Assembly (NCBI GenBank): GCA_937124585.1
Contig: CAKZKT010000116.1
Location: 1 to 64,000, forward strand
Length of the DNA: 64,000 nucleotides
Reading direction: 5' to 3'
Source: an uncultured Anaerolineae bacterium
GTDB lineage: Bacteria > Chloroflexota > Anaerolineae > CG2-30-64-16
Shown here piece after piece: positions 16,015-23,837 of this stretch. The first letter of the stretch is position 1. Every line of letters starts with the position of its first letter. The notes under the pieces are model-generated. The model made no database searches, was not told the DNA's origin, and was given only the letters and a program-made list of their open reading frames with translations. The position numbers and the translations under genes were made by a program.

Positions 16015-18345
16015 CTACACCTTGTACACTTTCACGCGCGTCACGCCCTTGCTGGCGAGGAGCTGGTTGACGTTGGCGCCGATGACGGCTGGAGCCTGGC
16101 TGCCGCGGCCCCAGCGGATGGTGGTGCGGTGGCCCATGCCGGGCGGCATGTACACGGCGTTGGGCCATAGACCCTCATACAGACGGACAACGGCTTGTAC
16201 CCGGCCTTGAGGCGATTCCACCCAGACACGGTCGCCACTCTGCACGCCCAATGCCTTGGCCGCCCGCGGGTTCATCTCCACCCAGGCGCGCCACTTCATG
16301 TTGGCCTGTAGCCCGTAGCTCTCCTGCAGCGTGGGCACGATCCCCGGCCACGGCCGCGGGTGGGTGATCAGGCCCTGGGTGACCAGCACGTACGGGTATT
16401 CGGTCGCTGCGCCGGCCTCCGCGGGCACCTGGAAGTGGGGGAGGCACGCCAGGTCGGCCTTGGCCGGATCGCCCTGCCCGGCCACCATCGCATAGAGCTC
16501 GCGCGCGAAGAAGTCGAATCGGCCGTCTTTGGGCGCTTGCAACCGATCGCGGCCCACCACCTGCGGCCAGGCCCGGCTGCCCGGCTCTGCGTGGAAATAG
16601 ACCATCTCGGACCAGACGCCGTTCTCCCGGAACTTCTCCCAGTCGGTGTCAATGGCCGACAGGCGATGCTCGAAGAGCGTCTTGTAATCGGGGAAGGGCA
16701 ACGCCTGCGCCACGGGATCCCCCAACGCAGCGGCCAGCGCCAGCAGCACATCGCCCGGGTTGCGGGTGTCGTGGACCGGCTCGACCACCGGCTGGCGCAG
16801 CGACACGCCCGCATAGCCGGTGCCCTCCACGAAATCGTCCCCCCAAACCTCCAGGAAGGTGCTGGCCGGCAGGATCAGGTCGGCGTGCGCGCTGGTTTCG
16901 TCCGGCACCGAGGCGAAGCTGACCACGAACGGCACCTTCAAGAGCGCCTCGGCCATCTTGCCGTTGGCCGGATGCTCGTAGACCGGGTTGGTGTTGAGCA
17001 GGAAGAGCACGTTGACCGGATAGGGGGTGTCTGCGGCCAGGCGTTCGGCCAGCAACTCGGGCGCCAACGGCTCGAACGGGTTGTCGCTGATGGCGTCGAG
17101 CCGCGGTTGGGTCAGGGATGGGACGGTCGGCACGGCCACGAGAGGCCACGGCGTCAGCTCGGGGAAGCGCTGCACCAGCACGCCGCCGGCCACATCAATG
17201 GAGCCCACCAGCGCATTGAGCGCGTGCACGGCCAGGGCGTCGTAGAGCGGCAGGCCGTCCGGCTCCACGGGCATCACGGCGATGGCCGGCCGGTTGGTGG
17301 CGAACTCGCCGGCCAGACGGGCAATGTCGGCGGTGGGCACGCCGGTGATGAACTCGACGCGCTCCAGCGTGTATTTCTCCAACACCAGCCGTTTGAAGCC
17401 CATGTGCGACGCGCCCACCGCGTCGGTGAAGTCCTCGAACCCAAAGGTGAAATCCCGGACGAAGTCGGCGTCGTACAGGCCGCTGTTGATGATCACGTTG
17501 GCCATGCCCAGAGCCAGGGCGCCGTATGTGCCGGGCCGGATCGGCACCCACTCGTCGGCCTTGACGCCGGTGAGGGAGAGCCGTGGATGCACGGCCACGA
17601 ATTTGCCCCGGCGGGGTCGGCCGCGGCGCATGAAGGCCAGCGCGGCCAGCGCGCCGATCACGTGCCGGCTGGACTCGAGGTAGTTGCCGCCGAAGGCCAT
17701 GACGTAATTCGCGTTGTTCACGTCGTAGACGGGATAGCCGTTGATCCCCTGCGACAGAAACATGGCCATGCGGACAGCATGTTCGCCTGCGCTCTCCAGG
17801 AAGATGGTGTTCGGCGAGCCGTAGGCGCTCATGAAGCGGTTGATGACGCTGCGGAGCGAGCCGCGCGTGTCGCCATGCAGGAACGCGACCGTGTGCATCT
17901 GGCCGTCTGCGGCCAGCTCAGCCAGTTTGCCCGCCACCAGCGCCAGGGCCTCGTCCCAGGAGACCTCACGCCAGGTCGCCGAAGGGTCTGTCTTGCTGCC
18001 GGTGCGCACGCGCGGGCGCTGGATGCGTTCCGGGCTGTACAGCATCTCCAGCGACGCCTGGCCGCGCAGGCAGCACACGCCCTGGTTGACCGGGTGGATG
18101 GCGCTGCCTTCCACTTTGACCGCGCGGCCGTTCACCACGCGCACTTCCAGGCCACAGCCGGAGGGACACAGCGCGCAGGTCGTGCGCACCCGCTTCTCCT
18201 CCAGCGCCGACGCTGCGGCCGCGGGCATCCCGGCCCAGGGCTGGCCGGCATGATCCAGGAGTGACTGCGTGCCCGCGGCCGCAGCCACGGCTGCCGCCGT
18301 CACACCGGTAAGCTTGATGAAGTTCCGTCGAGAAAGATGGCTCAT
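16015..18345 (-). CDS. Molybdopterin oxidoreductase-family subunit (MopB), Tat-exported
   Basis: 776 residues. An N-terminal twin-arginine signal (SRRNFIKLTG) is followed by a [4Fe-4S] motif (CALCPSGC..VCCLRGQ), the bis-MGD binding core and a C-terminal MopB dinucleotide domain (ARAAKALGVQSGDRVWV). In the segment where many family members have the Mo-ligating Cys/SeCys (between YGSPN and YVMAFGGN) no cysteine occurs. Either another ligand is used or, as in QrcB and ActB, the cofactor may be absent. It resembles polysulfide/thiosulfate reductase-like and Qrc-like subunits, but the substrate cannot be assigned. It is followed by the FeS and NrfD genes and preceded by two cytochromes and a Rieske protein. 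Confidence 0.85.
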   Translation of the reverse strand: MSHLSRRNFIKLTGVTAAAVAAAAGTQSLLDHAGQPWAGMPAAAASALEEKRVRTTCALCPSGCGLEVRVVNGRAVKVEGSAIHPVNQGVCCLRGQASLEMLYSPERIQRPRVRTGSKTDPSATWREVSWDEALALVAGKLAELAADGQMHTVAFLHGDTRGSLRSVINRFMSAYGSPNTIFLESAGEHAVRMAMFLSQGINGYPVYDVNNANYVMAFGGNYLESSRHVIGALAALAFMRRGRPRRGKFVAVHPRLSLTGVKADEWVPIRPGTYGALALGMANVIINSGLYDADFVRDFTFGFEDFTDAVGASHMGFKRLVLEKYTLERVEFITGVPTADIARLAGEFATNRPAIAVMPVEPDGLPLYDALAVHALNALVGSIDVAGGVLVQRFPELTPWPLVAVPTVPSLTQPRLDAISDNPFEPLAPELLAERLAADTPYPVNVLFLLNTNPVYEHPANGKMAEALLKVPFVVSFASVPDETSAHADLILPASTFLEVWGDDFVEGTGYAGVSLRQPVVEPVHDTRNPGDVLLALAAALGDPVAQALPFPDYKTLFEHRLSAIDTDWEKFRENGVWSEMVYFHAEPGSRAWPQVVGRDRLQAPKDGRFDFFARELYAMVAGQGDPAKADLACLPHFQVPAEAGAATEYPYVLVTQGLITHPRPWPGIVPTLQESYGLQANMKWRAWVEMNPRAAKALGVQSGDRVWVESPQGRVQAVVRLYEGLWPNAVYMPPGMGHRTTIRWGRGSQAPAVIGANVNQLLASKGVTRVKVYKV

Positions 18346-18404
18346 CGCATCCGTTCCCCGTGCCGGATTGCCGGGCCCTCACAAACGCGCCCGACACAAC
18401 CCCG

Positions 18405-18773
18405 TCAGTTTCCTTCGAAAGAGCGCAGCCAGGCTCGCACGCGCTCGACCTGAACCGGCGCTGCTGTGGGGGGCACGGCCGGTGTCACCGTGCGCGGTAT
18501 CGCCACGAAATCAGCCGAGTTCACCTTCAGCCGCACGCCCAACAGGGCCAACGCATCGGCCAACGCCGGTACGGTGCCCGGCCGGCCGCTGCCCACCCAG
18601 GCCTGGCCGCGCGGGGTGCGCAGGCCGCCGCCCGACGGGCTGATGTGACACGACGCGCACGGCTCGCCGGTCTGCGTTGAATACTCCGGCAGCGCGCCGG
18701 TGGGCTGGCTGGCAGATAACAGCAGAATGATAGATATAATGACAAGCAAGCCGACCAACACACCGCGTCGCAT
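18405..18773 (-). CDS. Small monoheme c-type cytochrome
   Basis: A 122-residue exported protein: hydrophobic signal/anchor (about residues 4-22), one heme motif EPCASCHISPSGGG, then a Pro/Thr-rich C-terminal part. ATG 18773 is preferred because AGGAG stands 8 bases upstream; ATG 18779 and GTG 18803 are also in frame. The distal ligand is not obvious. It lies between the Rieske and MopB genes and is a plausible electron carrier for that module. Confidence 0.8.
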   Translation of the reverse strand: MRRGVLVGLLVIISIILLLSASQPTGALPEYSTQTGEPCASCHISPSGGGLRTPRGQAWVGSGRPGTVPALADALALLGVRLKVNSADFVAIPRTVTPAVPPTAAPVQVERVRAWLRSFEGN

Positions 18774-18799
18774 AATCATCGCTCCTGAATTCCTTACGC

Positions 18800-19255
18800 T
18801 CACGCCTCTTCCCCCACCACCACCATGTCACCATCCACCCGCACCGTGAATTGCTCCAACGGCAACGGCGGCGGGCCGGCCAGCACCTCCCCGAACTGAT
18901 CGAAGCGGCCGTCGTGACAGGGACAATAGAACTCCTTGGCCCCCTCCTGCCACTGCACCAGGCAGCCCAAATGCGTGCAGACCAGCGAGAAACAACGGAT
19001 GCTTTCCGGCGTGCGCACCACCAGCGCGGGCGTAGCGCCATAGGTGATCGGCCGCGTGCCACCCACGGGCAGCTCGGCCAGGGGGAAGGTCACCGGTTTC
19101 GTTTCGGCCGTTGATGTGCTCGGGAACAACAGCGATTGCACCGCAGTGCCGGCCCACGCCGCAGCCACCGCTGCCATCCCGCCCAGGATGAGCCTGCGGC
19201 GGGAGATAAACGGAGATGGCCCAGAAGGCAAAGATTTAGCCGCTTGTTCAGACAT
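18800..19255 (-). CDS. Rieske [2Fe-2S] protein with Tat-type signal anchor
   Basis: 151 residues. The twin-arginine segment SRRRLILGG and one hydrophobic helix are followed by a Rieske fold. The cluster ligands are in CTHLGC and CPCHDG, the full two-Cys, two-His set, with GRFDQFGEVLAGPPPLPL after it. Rieske proteins of this kind work in bc1/b6f complexes. No cytochrome b gene is nearby, so here it seems to belong to the MopB/FeS/NrfD module. ATG 19255 has GGAG 8 bases upstream. The neighbouring cytochrome genes point to a periplasmic electron chain. Confidence 0.92.
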   Translation of the reverse strand: MSEQAAKSLPSGPSPFISRRRLILGGMAAVAAAWAGTAVQSLLFPSTSTAETKPVTFPLAELPVGGTRPITYGATPALVVRTPESIRCFSLVCTHLGCLVQWQEGAKEFYCPCHDGRFDQFGEVLAGPPPLPLEQFTVRVDGDMVVVGEEA

Positions 19256-19276
19256 CACTAGAACTCCGAAGAAGGG

Positions 19277-19410
19277 AGCGAGTCGGCGAGTCAGCGAGTC
19301 AGCGAATCGGCAAATCAGCGAGTCAGCGAATCAACGAATCAATGAATCAACGAATCTTCGCCATTCGCTCATTCGCCCATTCGCCCATTCGCCCATTCGC
19401 TCATTCGCCA
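19277..19410. repeat. Two-armed octamer satellite (AGCGAATC / CATTCGCC)
   Basis: About sixteen 8-bp units. AGCGAATC, GGCGAGTC and ACGAATCA types run to about 19360, then the polarity flips to CATTCGCC units. This is the same inverted design as the satellite inside dsrN (5912-6078). Its right end supplies the last two codons and stop of the upstream diheme cytochrome gene. Confidence 0.85.
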
Positions 19411-19706
19411 GTTTCCACGATCGGATCAACCCCCACATACCCATGGCAGTTGTTGCAGCTCTTCACCGGCTCATGGCAATACAGGCAGTCGGTTTTGGCC
19501 AGATCGCCGCGGTTCACCATGTCCATGTGATGGGTCTGCCACCAATCCAGCGGGCTGTGATACTCCGGCGCCGGATAGCGCGCGTCAATCCGCACCGCCA
19601 GCGGCCCGGTCCCATCCTTCACCGGCTTCTCAGCCCAGGACGGATAGAAACCAACCACCAGCAGGACAATCACCACGACAGCGATGATGAGAAATACTTT
19701 GCGCAT
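19401..19706 (-). CDS. Membrane-anchored diheme c-type cytochrome in DsrJ-like position
   Basis: A 101-residue protein: one N-terminal hydrophobic anchor (residues 4-20) and two heme c motifs (TDCLYCHEP and KSCNNCHGY), plus extra histidines (THHMDM) that could be ligands. DsrJ is a triheme cytochrome with a signal anchor. This one has two CxxCH motifs only, so it is a DsrJ analogue by position rather than by clear homology. It follows dsrK and precedes the Rieske gene. Its C-terminus (VETGE) ends inside the octamer satellite. Confidence 0.82.
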   Translation of the reverse strand: MRKVFLIIAVVVIVLLVVGFYPSWAEKPVKDGTGPLAVRIDARYPAPEYHSPLDWWQTHHMDMVNRGDLAKTDCLYCHEPVKSCNNCHGYVGVDPIVETGE

Positions 19707-19716
19707 GAGTCGTTCT

Positions 19717-19813
19717 CGTGATACGTGATGCGTGATACGTGATGCGTGAAATCCGTGTTTCCCTGAGTTCCCCCAATTCCCTTGTTTCCCTGTTTCCTTG
19801 TTTCCCTGCTCCC
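19717..19813. repeat. Heptamer plus octamer arrays between dsrK and the diheme cytochrome
   Basis: Five heptamers at 19717-19751 (CGTGATA and CGTGATG alternating, last CGTGAAA). These are followed by TTGTTTCC/CTGTTTCC octamers, clearest at 19782-19805. Confidence 0.8.
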
Positions 19814-19817
19814 CAAC

Positions 19818-21266
19818 CTACAACTTCAACGCATTCCCCAGCAACTGAGCCACCCCGCCCACCTCCACCGGCACGCCCCAGTAATGCATGGACTCGGGCA
19901 GCTGGGCCTTGCAAATGGCGCAGACGGTGGCCAGGAAGTTCGCGCCGGTGTGCTTGACTGCCATCGCGCGCGGCTTGCCGCCGGCCATGCGGATGGGCAT
20001 GATCTCATCGGTGAGCAGGCCGTTGCCCGCGCCGCAGCAGAACGTCTTCTCGCGGATCGTATCGGCCGGCATCTCCACGAAGCGGTTGCAGCAGGCGCGG
20101 ATGATCTCGCGCGGCTCCTCGACGAGTTGGCCGGCACGGGCTGCGTTGCAGGGATCGTGGTAGGTGACGAGGTACTGATCGTTGGCGTTCTTGTCAATCT
20201 TGCCGTTGAGCGCGCCCCGACGCAGCATGTCCACCGTGAACTGGCTGATATGGTACGGGTAGGGCGGGTCGAACTCGTCCATCGGGCCCGAGAGCGAAGG
20301 CGTGAAGATGCCGGCGCGCCAGGCATGGCCGCACTCGCCCCAGATGATCGTCTTCACCCCCAGCATCCGCGCCGCGGTCAGGATGCGGTTATTGACCTTC
20401 TTCATGTTGGCGAAATTCAAGAAAAGGCCGAAGTTGCCGCCCTCGTTGCAATAGGTGCTGGTGGTCCAGCTGATCCCCAGGACATGGAACAGCTTGGCGT
20501 ACCCGATCATCGTTTCAGTGTTGGCGAAGTTGTCGGCCGACGGCGGCACCAGGAGCACCTCCGCGCCCTGCATGTCCACCGGGAACTTGATCGGCACGCC
20601 GGTTTGCTCCAGGACATCCTCTTCCAGGAACTCGCAGTTGTCCTTCCAAGCGGCGGGCGGGATGCCCAGGTTGTTGCCCGTATCGTAAACCTTGGCCACC
20701 ACCTCGGTGACGTACTTGGTGCTAACGCCGATCTCGGCCATGATCTCGCGCGCGGCGATGGTGATCTCGGCCGTGTCAATGCCGTAGGGGCAGAAGACCG
20801 AACAGCGGCGACACTCGGAGCACTGGTAGAAATAGGTGTACCAGAGCGCCAGCATCTCCTCGTCGAAGTCGGCGGCGTTGGCAGCCTGCGGCATCCGGCG
20901 GCCCAGGGGCGTGTAATAGCGGCGATAGACCGCGCGCAGCAGCTCGGCGCGGGCCACGGGCATGTTGCGCGGGTCGCCGGTGCCCAGGTAGAACTGGCAC
21001 TTGTCGGCGCACGCGCCGCAACGCACGCAGATGTCCAGGAAAACCCGCAGCGCCTTGTTGCGCTCCAGCAACTCACCCAGCTTCGCCACACCTCGCGCCT
21101 GCCAGTCGGGCAGCCGTTCGGTCGGCAAATCAATGGCGCGCGTGTCCTTCGGTTTGCTCGGCCAGCATTTCACGCCGACGGAGGCATCCTCGCGGATGTC
21201 CGGCGGTCGCAGGATGCCGTTGATGGGCGGGTCTTTGATGATCGGAGCTTCGTCGAACTTGGCCAT
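19818..21266 (-). CDS. dsrK: DsrK-type heterodisulfide-reductase-like subunit (first copy)
   Basis: 482 residues. Two N-terminal [4Fe-4S] motifs (CVRCGACADKCQFYLG and CSECRRCSVFCPYGID) precede a CCG domain with FCCGAGNG and CAICKAQLP. It should take electrons from DsrM and reduce the DsrC trisulfide on the cytoplasmic face. ATG 21266 is taken as the start; an in-frame ATG at 21293 overlapping dsrM is possible. It lies directly after dsrM in the dsrA-B-D-C-M-K order, so it is the canonical copy. Confidence 0.92.
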   Translation of the reverse strand: MAKFDEAPIIKDPPINGILRPPDIREDASVGVKCWPSKPKDTRAIDLPTERLPDWQARGVAKLGELLERNKALRVFLDICVRCGACADKCQFYLGTGDPRNMPVARAELLRAVYRRYYTPLGRRMPQAANAADFDEEMLALWYTYFYQCSECRRCSVFCPYGIDTAEITIAAREIMAEIGVSTKYVTEVVAKVYDTGNNLGIPPAAWKDNCEFLEEDVLEQTGVPIKFPVDMQGAEVLLVPPSADNFANTETMIGYAKLFHVLGISWTTSTYCNEGGNFGLFLNFANMKKVNNRILTAARMLGVKTIIWGECGHAWRAGIFTPSLSGPMDEFDPPYPYHISQFTVDMLRRGALNGKIDKNANDQYLVTYHDPCNAARAGQLVEEPREIIRACCNRFVEMPADTIREKTFCCGAGNGLLTDEIMPIRMAGGKPRAMAVKHTGANFLATVCAICKAQLPESMHYWGVPVEVGGVAQLLGNALKL

Positions 21267-21277
21267 GTGCCTGGTCC

Positions 21278-22000
21278 CTACCGCTTCTTGCATTTCTGCA
21301 CATCAAAGGGTTGATTGCGTGTCGGGCTGAAGAAGATGCCGCCGGCATGGAGCAGCTTGCTGAACGGGAAGTAGAGCATCAACCCGATCACGAGCAGGAA
21401 ATGGACGAGAAAAAGCGGATGCGCTGGAGGCGCCACCGGTCGCAAAGTCAACAGGCCCAGGGTGAACGCCTTGACATCCACCAGGTTCACGTGGAGCCAG
21501 TACTTCGTCAAGATGCCGGTGGCCGCAATCAGGCCCAGCAGGGCCAGGGCGAAATAGTCGGGCACGCCGGAGACATACAGCGCTCTGGGCAACGCCAGCC
21601 TGCGCCAAAAGAGGAACAGGATGGCCACCCCGAACACATAGCCCGCCCAAAGCGCCACCGACGACATCGCCACCGAAATCCCCGGCACCGGATAGGTGAA
21701 GTACCGCAGATGGCGGATCAGGATCACCCACAGCGCCACGTGAAACACCCAGGCGCCCGCCCACAACGCCTTGTCGGCCTTAAAGAGGGACGGGAAGAAC
21801 AGGACATCCCCTGCGACACGTGCGGCTGCGCCTGCGTCGGTCGTCGGCGCAGGGGTGAGGGCCGCCGGATATGGCATCGGCGTGCGCAGATAGCCGACCA
21901 AACGCCAGAGCAGGCCCAGCACAAACGTGACGCCGGCAAAATAGCTCAGGCCAATCAGCAAAGTCGCAAACAAAGTCCAAAGAGCAGCGGGTGTAGACAC
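21278..22000 (-). CDS. dsrM: DsrM membrane cytochrome b subunit (first copy)
   Basis: 240 residues with about five to six membrane helices and the NarI/DsrM pattern. Candidate heme b histidines lie in FHVALWVILIRHLRYF and HPLFLVHFLLV, and near the C-terminus in SKLLHAGGI. It is expected to oxidise menaquinol and pass electrons to DsrK. The gene is 11 bases upstream of dsrK and about 80 bases after dsrC; that gap is filled with heptamers. It is much shorter than the second DsrM. Confidence 0.88.
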   Translation of the reverse strand: MSTPAALWTLFATLLIGLSYFAGVTFVLGLLWRLVGYLRTPMPYPAALTPAPTTDAGAAARVAGDVLFFPSLFKADKALWAGAWVFHVALWVILIRHLRYFTYPVPGISVAMSSVALWAGYVFGVAILFLFWRRLALPRALYVSGVPDYFALALLGLIAATGILTKYWLHVNLVDVKAFTLGLLTLRPVAPPAHPLFLVHFLLVIGLMLYFPFSKLLHAGGIFFSPTRNQPFDVQKCKKR

Positions 22001-22007
22001 GGGGCAC

Positions 22008-22095
22008 TCCGTGATGCGTCATGCGCAGCGTACTGCGTACTACGTACTGCGACTGGACAGCTGGCCGCAAGGCGCAATACGTAATACGCAGTATC
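22008..22095. repeat. Heptamer arrays (GCGTACT type), dsrM/dsrC junction
   Basis: Four 7-bp units at 22028-22055 (GCGTACT twice, ACGTACT, GCGACTG). Inverted TGCGTAT/TACGTAT units follow near 22074-22092. Nothing else is seen in the gap. Confidence 0.7.
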
Positions 22096-22099
22096 CGAC

Positions 22100-22417
22100 T
22101 CACACGCAGCCGGTGGGCTTGGGCAGACCGGCGATTTTGCAAGCGCCCTTGGCCGGGCCACTGGGGAACAGCTCGTAAATCTCTTTGAGCGGAAAGCCGG
22201 TGTCCTTGCAGAGTTTGCGGATCATCGGCGCGATACCGAACTGCTGGTAGTAATCCCGCAGATAGTTCACAACTTTCCAGTGCGCTTCGGTCAGCTCGGG
22301 CACATCCTCGCTCTTGGCCAGAGCCGCTGCAACCTCCGGGCTCCACTTATCCGGTTCCTGGATGAACCCATCCTCGTCAACTTCGATTTCCAGTCCGTCA
22401 ATTTTGATGAACGGCAT
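22100..22417 (-). CDS. dsrC: DsrC sulfur-carrier protein
   Basis: 105 residues, the size of true DsrC. The C-terminal arm reads ACKIAGLPKPTGCV, with Cys93 and the penultimate Cys104 separated by ten residues. Both cysteines needed for the trisulfide product of DsrAB are therefore present, unlike TusE or RspA. The start ATG 22417 follows AAGGAGGG. DsrC is the substrate of DsrAB and then of DsrK, and the gene order dsrD-dsrC-dsrM-dsrK agrees. Confidence 0.97.
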   Translation of the reverse strand: MPFIKIDGLEIEVDEDGFIQEPDKWSPEVAAALAKSEDVPELTEAHWKVVNYLRDYYQQFGIAPMIRKLCKDTGFPLKEIYELFPSGPAKGACKIAGLPKPTGCV

Positions 22418-22433
22418 GGTCCCTCCTTGACGG

Positions 22434-22637
22434 CTACTCAGCCGTCCCCAATTTGATGAAAGTAGCACCGCCGAACGATTCGAACTCCAGCGTGCCATCG
22501 TTAACCATCTCGGTGATCGCTTTCTTGACGACGCGATGCTCGAGCCCCAGCCCGTCGGCAATGTCCCGCGCGCCGATCTTCTTCCGGCTGTTCTTTACGT
22601 ACTCGATGATCTTGGCCCTCAGTTCATCATCTGCCAT
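22434..22637 (-). CDS. dsrD: DsrD winged-helix activator of DsrAB
   Basis: A 67-residue winged-helix protein. The core RVVKKAITEMVNDGTLEFES matches the DsrD pattern VKK..T.LVND..LEY. DsrD has been shown to stimulate sulfite reduction by DsrAB and is used as a marker for the reductive direction. ATG 22637 follows GAGGAGG. It lies between dsrB and dsrC as in many sulfate and sulfite reducers. Slightly shorter than the usual 75 to 80 residues. Confidence 0.9.
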   Translation of the reverse strand: MADDELRAKIIEYVKNSRKKIGARDIADGLGLEHRVVKKAITEMVNDGTLEFESFGGATFIKLGTAE

Positions 22638-22775
22638 AGTACCTCCTCCCTCCACGGACTCCGGACTGACGATTGCGGACTACCGTCCCCGCAGCCCGGC
22701 GAAATGGGATTGCGAATTGATCGCGCAAAAGGCGCCATCAATCCGCAATCCGCATTTAGAACTCCGCAATCGCGC
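22638..22775. repeat. dsrB-dsrD spacer with GCGGATT-type short repeats
   Basis: This 138-base spacer holds repeated AATCCGC/GCGGATT and GGACTCCGGACT motifs on both strands. They again suggest 7-bp units. No open frame or promoter is evident. Confidence 0.5.
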
Positions 22776-23837
22776 TCACCACTTGAACGTCGGCGTGCTC
22801 CGATACGTCTCCGGCGCCAACGTGAAGTCGTCAATCAATTGCGGCTTGAACTCGATGCCGGCCAGGGTGAAGAAGCGCTCCCAGCCGATGCGATCAATCC
22901 ACTCGCCCATGCGCTCGTGCTTGCGCGCATGTTTGGCCCATGTCTCGATGATGTTCTTGACGGCCGCCGTGGTCTCGGGCCAGCGCGGCGGGTTGTTGGG
23001 CAGGTACGGGATCACCAGGCGGGAGAACTTCGGCGGCGTGCGCGCGCTGGAGACCTTGCCGCCCACCCAGATCGAGACGCCGTCGCCCACCGGATCGGCC
23101 AGGGGCATGCCCGGGCACATGGTGTAGCAGTTGCCGCAGTACATGCATTTCTCTTCGTTGACGATCAGCGACTTGGTCTTCGGATCGGGCCGGATGGCGC
23201 CCGTGGGACACGCCGCGATGACGTTCGGGATCTCGCATTTGGCGCGCACGACGTCGTGGTTGATCACCGGCGGCTTGCGATGGATGCCCAGGATCGCCAC
23301 GTCGGAGCAGTGCACCGCGCCGCACATGTTCAGGCAGCAGGCCAGGCTGACACGGCAGTACGCCGGCAGCTTCCAGTCCACGAAGTATTCGTACAGCTCG
23401 TCCATCACCGCCTTCACGATGCCCGAGGCATCGGTAGCGGGCGTGTGGCAGTGGATCCAGCCCTGCGTGTGGACAGGGTTCGTGATGGCATGGCCGGTGC
23501 CGCCGACCGGATAGCCGTGCTCCTGCAGATACGCGATCAGCGGCTCCACCTTGGCCTCGTCGGAGACCAGAAACTCGACGTTGTGGCGGCTGGTGAAGCG
23601 GAGATGACCGTCGCAGAATTGATCGGCGATGTCGCACACCTCCCGGATCCAGTCGGTGCTGACCAGCCGCGGGGAGCCCACGCGCACGGTCCACAGCCGA
23701 TCCCCCGATTCGGCCACATGGACCAGCAGGCCGGGCTTGATCCGTTCGTGATACTTCCACTGCCCGTAGTTCTTCTGAATGACCGGAGGAAGCATATCCC
23801 GGAAATATGGGGGGCCGAAATCAGTCCGAGTAGCCAT
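22776..23837 (-). CDS. dsrB: Dissimilatory sulfite reductase beta subunit
   Basis: 353 residues. Siroheme/[4Fe-4S] domain with [19 protein letters not shown], and an inserted ferredoxin domain with CPTGAIRPD and [16 protein letters not shown]. With DsrA it reduces sulfite by up to six electrons and loads sulfur on DsrC. ATG 23837 has GGAGG 8 bases upstream and overlaps the dsrA stop by one base (TGATG); GTG 23840 is the alternative. Length and motifs are complete. Confidence 0.97.
   Translation of the reverse strand: MATRTDFGPPYFRDMLPPVIQKNYGQWKYHERIKPGLLVHVAESGDRLWTVRVGSPRLVSTDWIREVCDIADQFCDGHLRFTSRHNVEFLVSDEAKVEPLIAYLQEHGYPVGGTGHAITNPVHTQGWIHCHTPATDASGIVKAVMDELYEYFVDWKLPAYCRVSLACCLNMCGAVHCSDVAILGIHRKPPVINHDVVRAKCEIPNVIAACPTGAIRPDPKTKSLIVNEEKCMYCGNCYTMCPGMPLADPVGDGVSIWVGGKVSSARTPPKFSRLVIPYLPNNPPRWPETTAAVKNIIETWAKHARKHERMGEWIDRIGWERFFTLAGIEFKPQLIDDFTLAPETYRSTPTFKW

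Noticed and set aside
18800-19255. Rieske protein as part of a bc1/b6f operon
   Set aside because: No cytochrome b gene is adjacent; neighbours are cytochromes c and MopB/NrfD genes.
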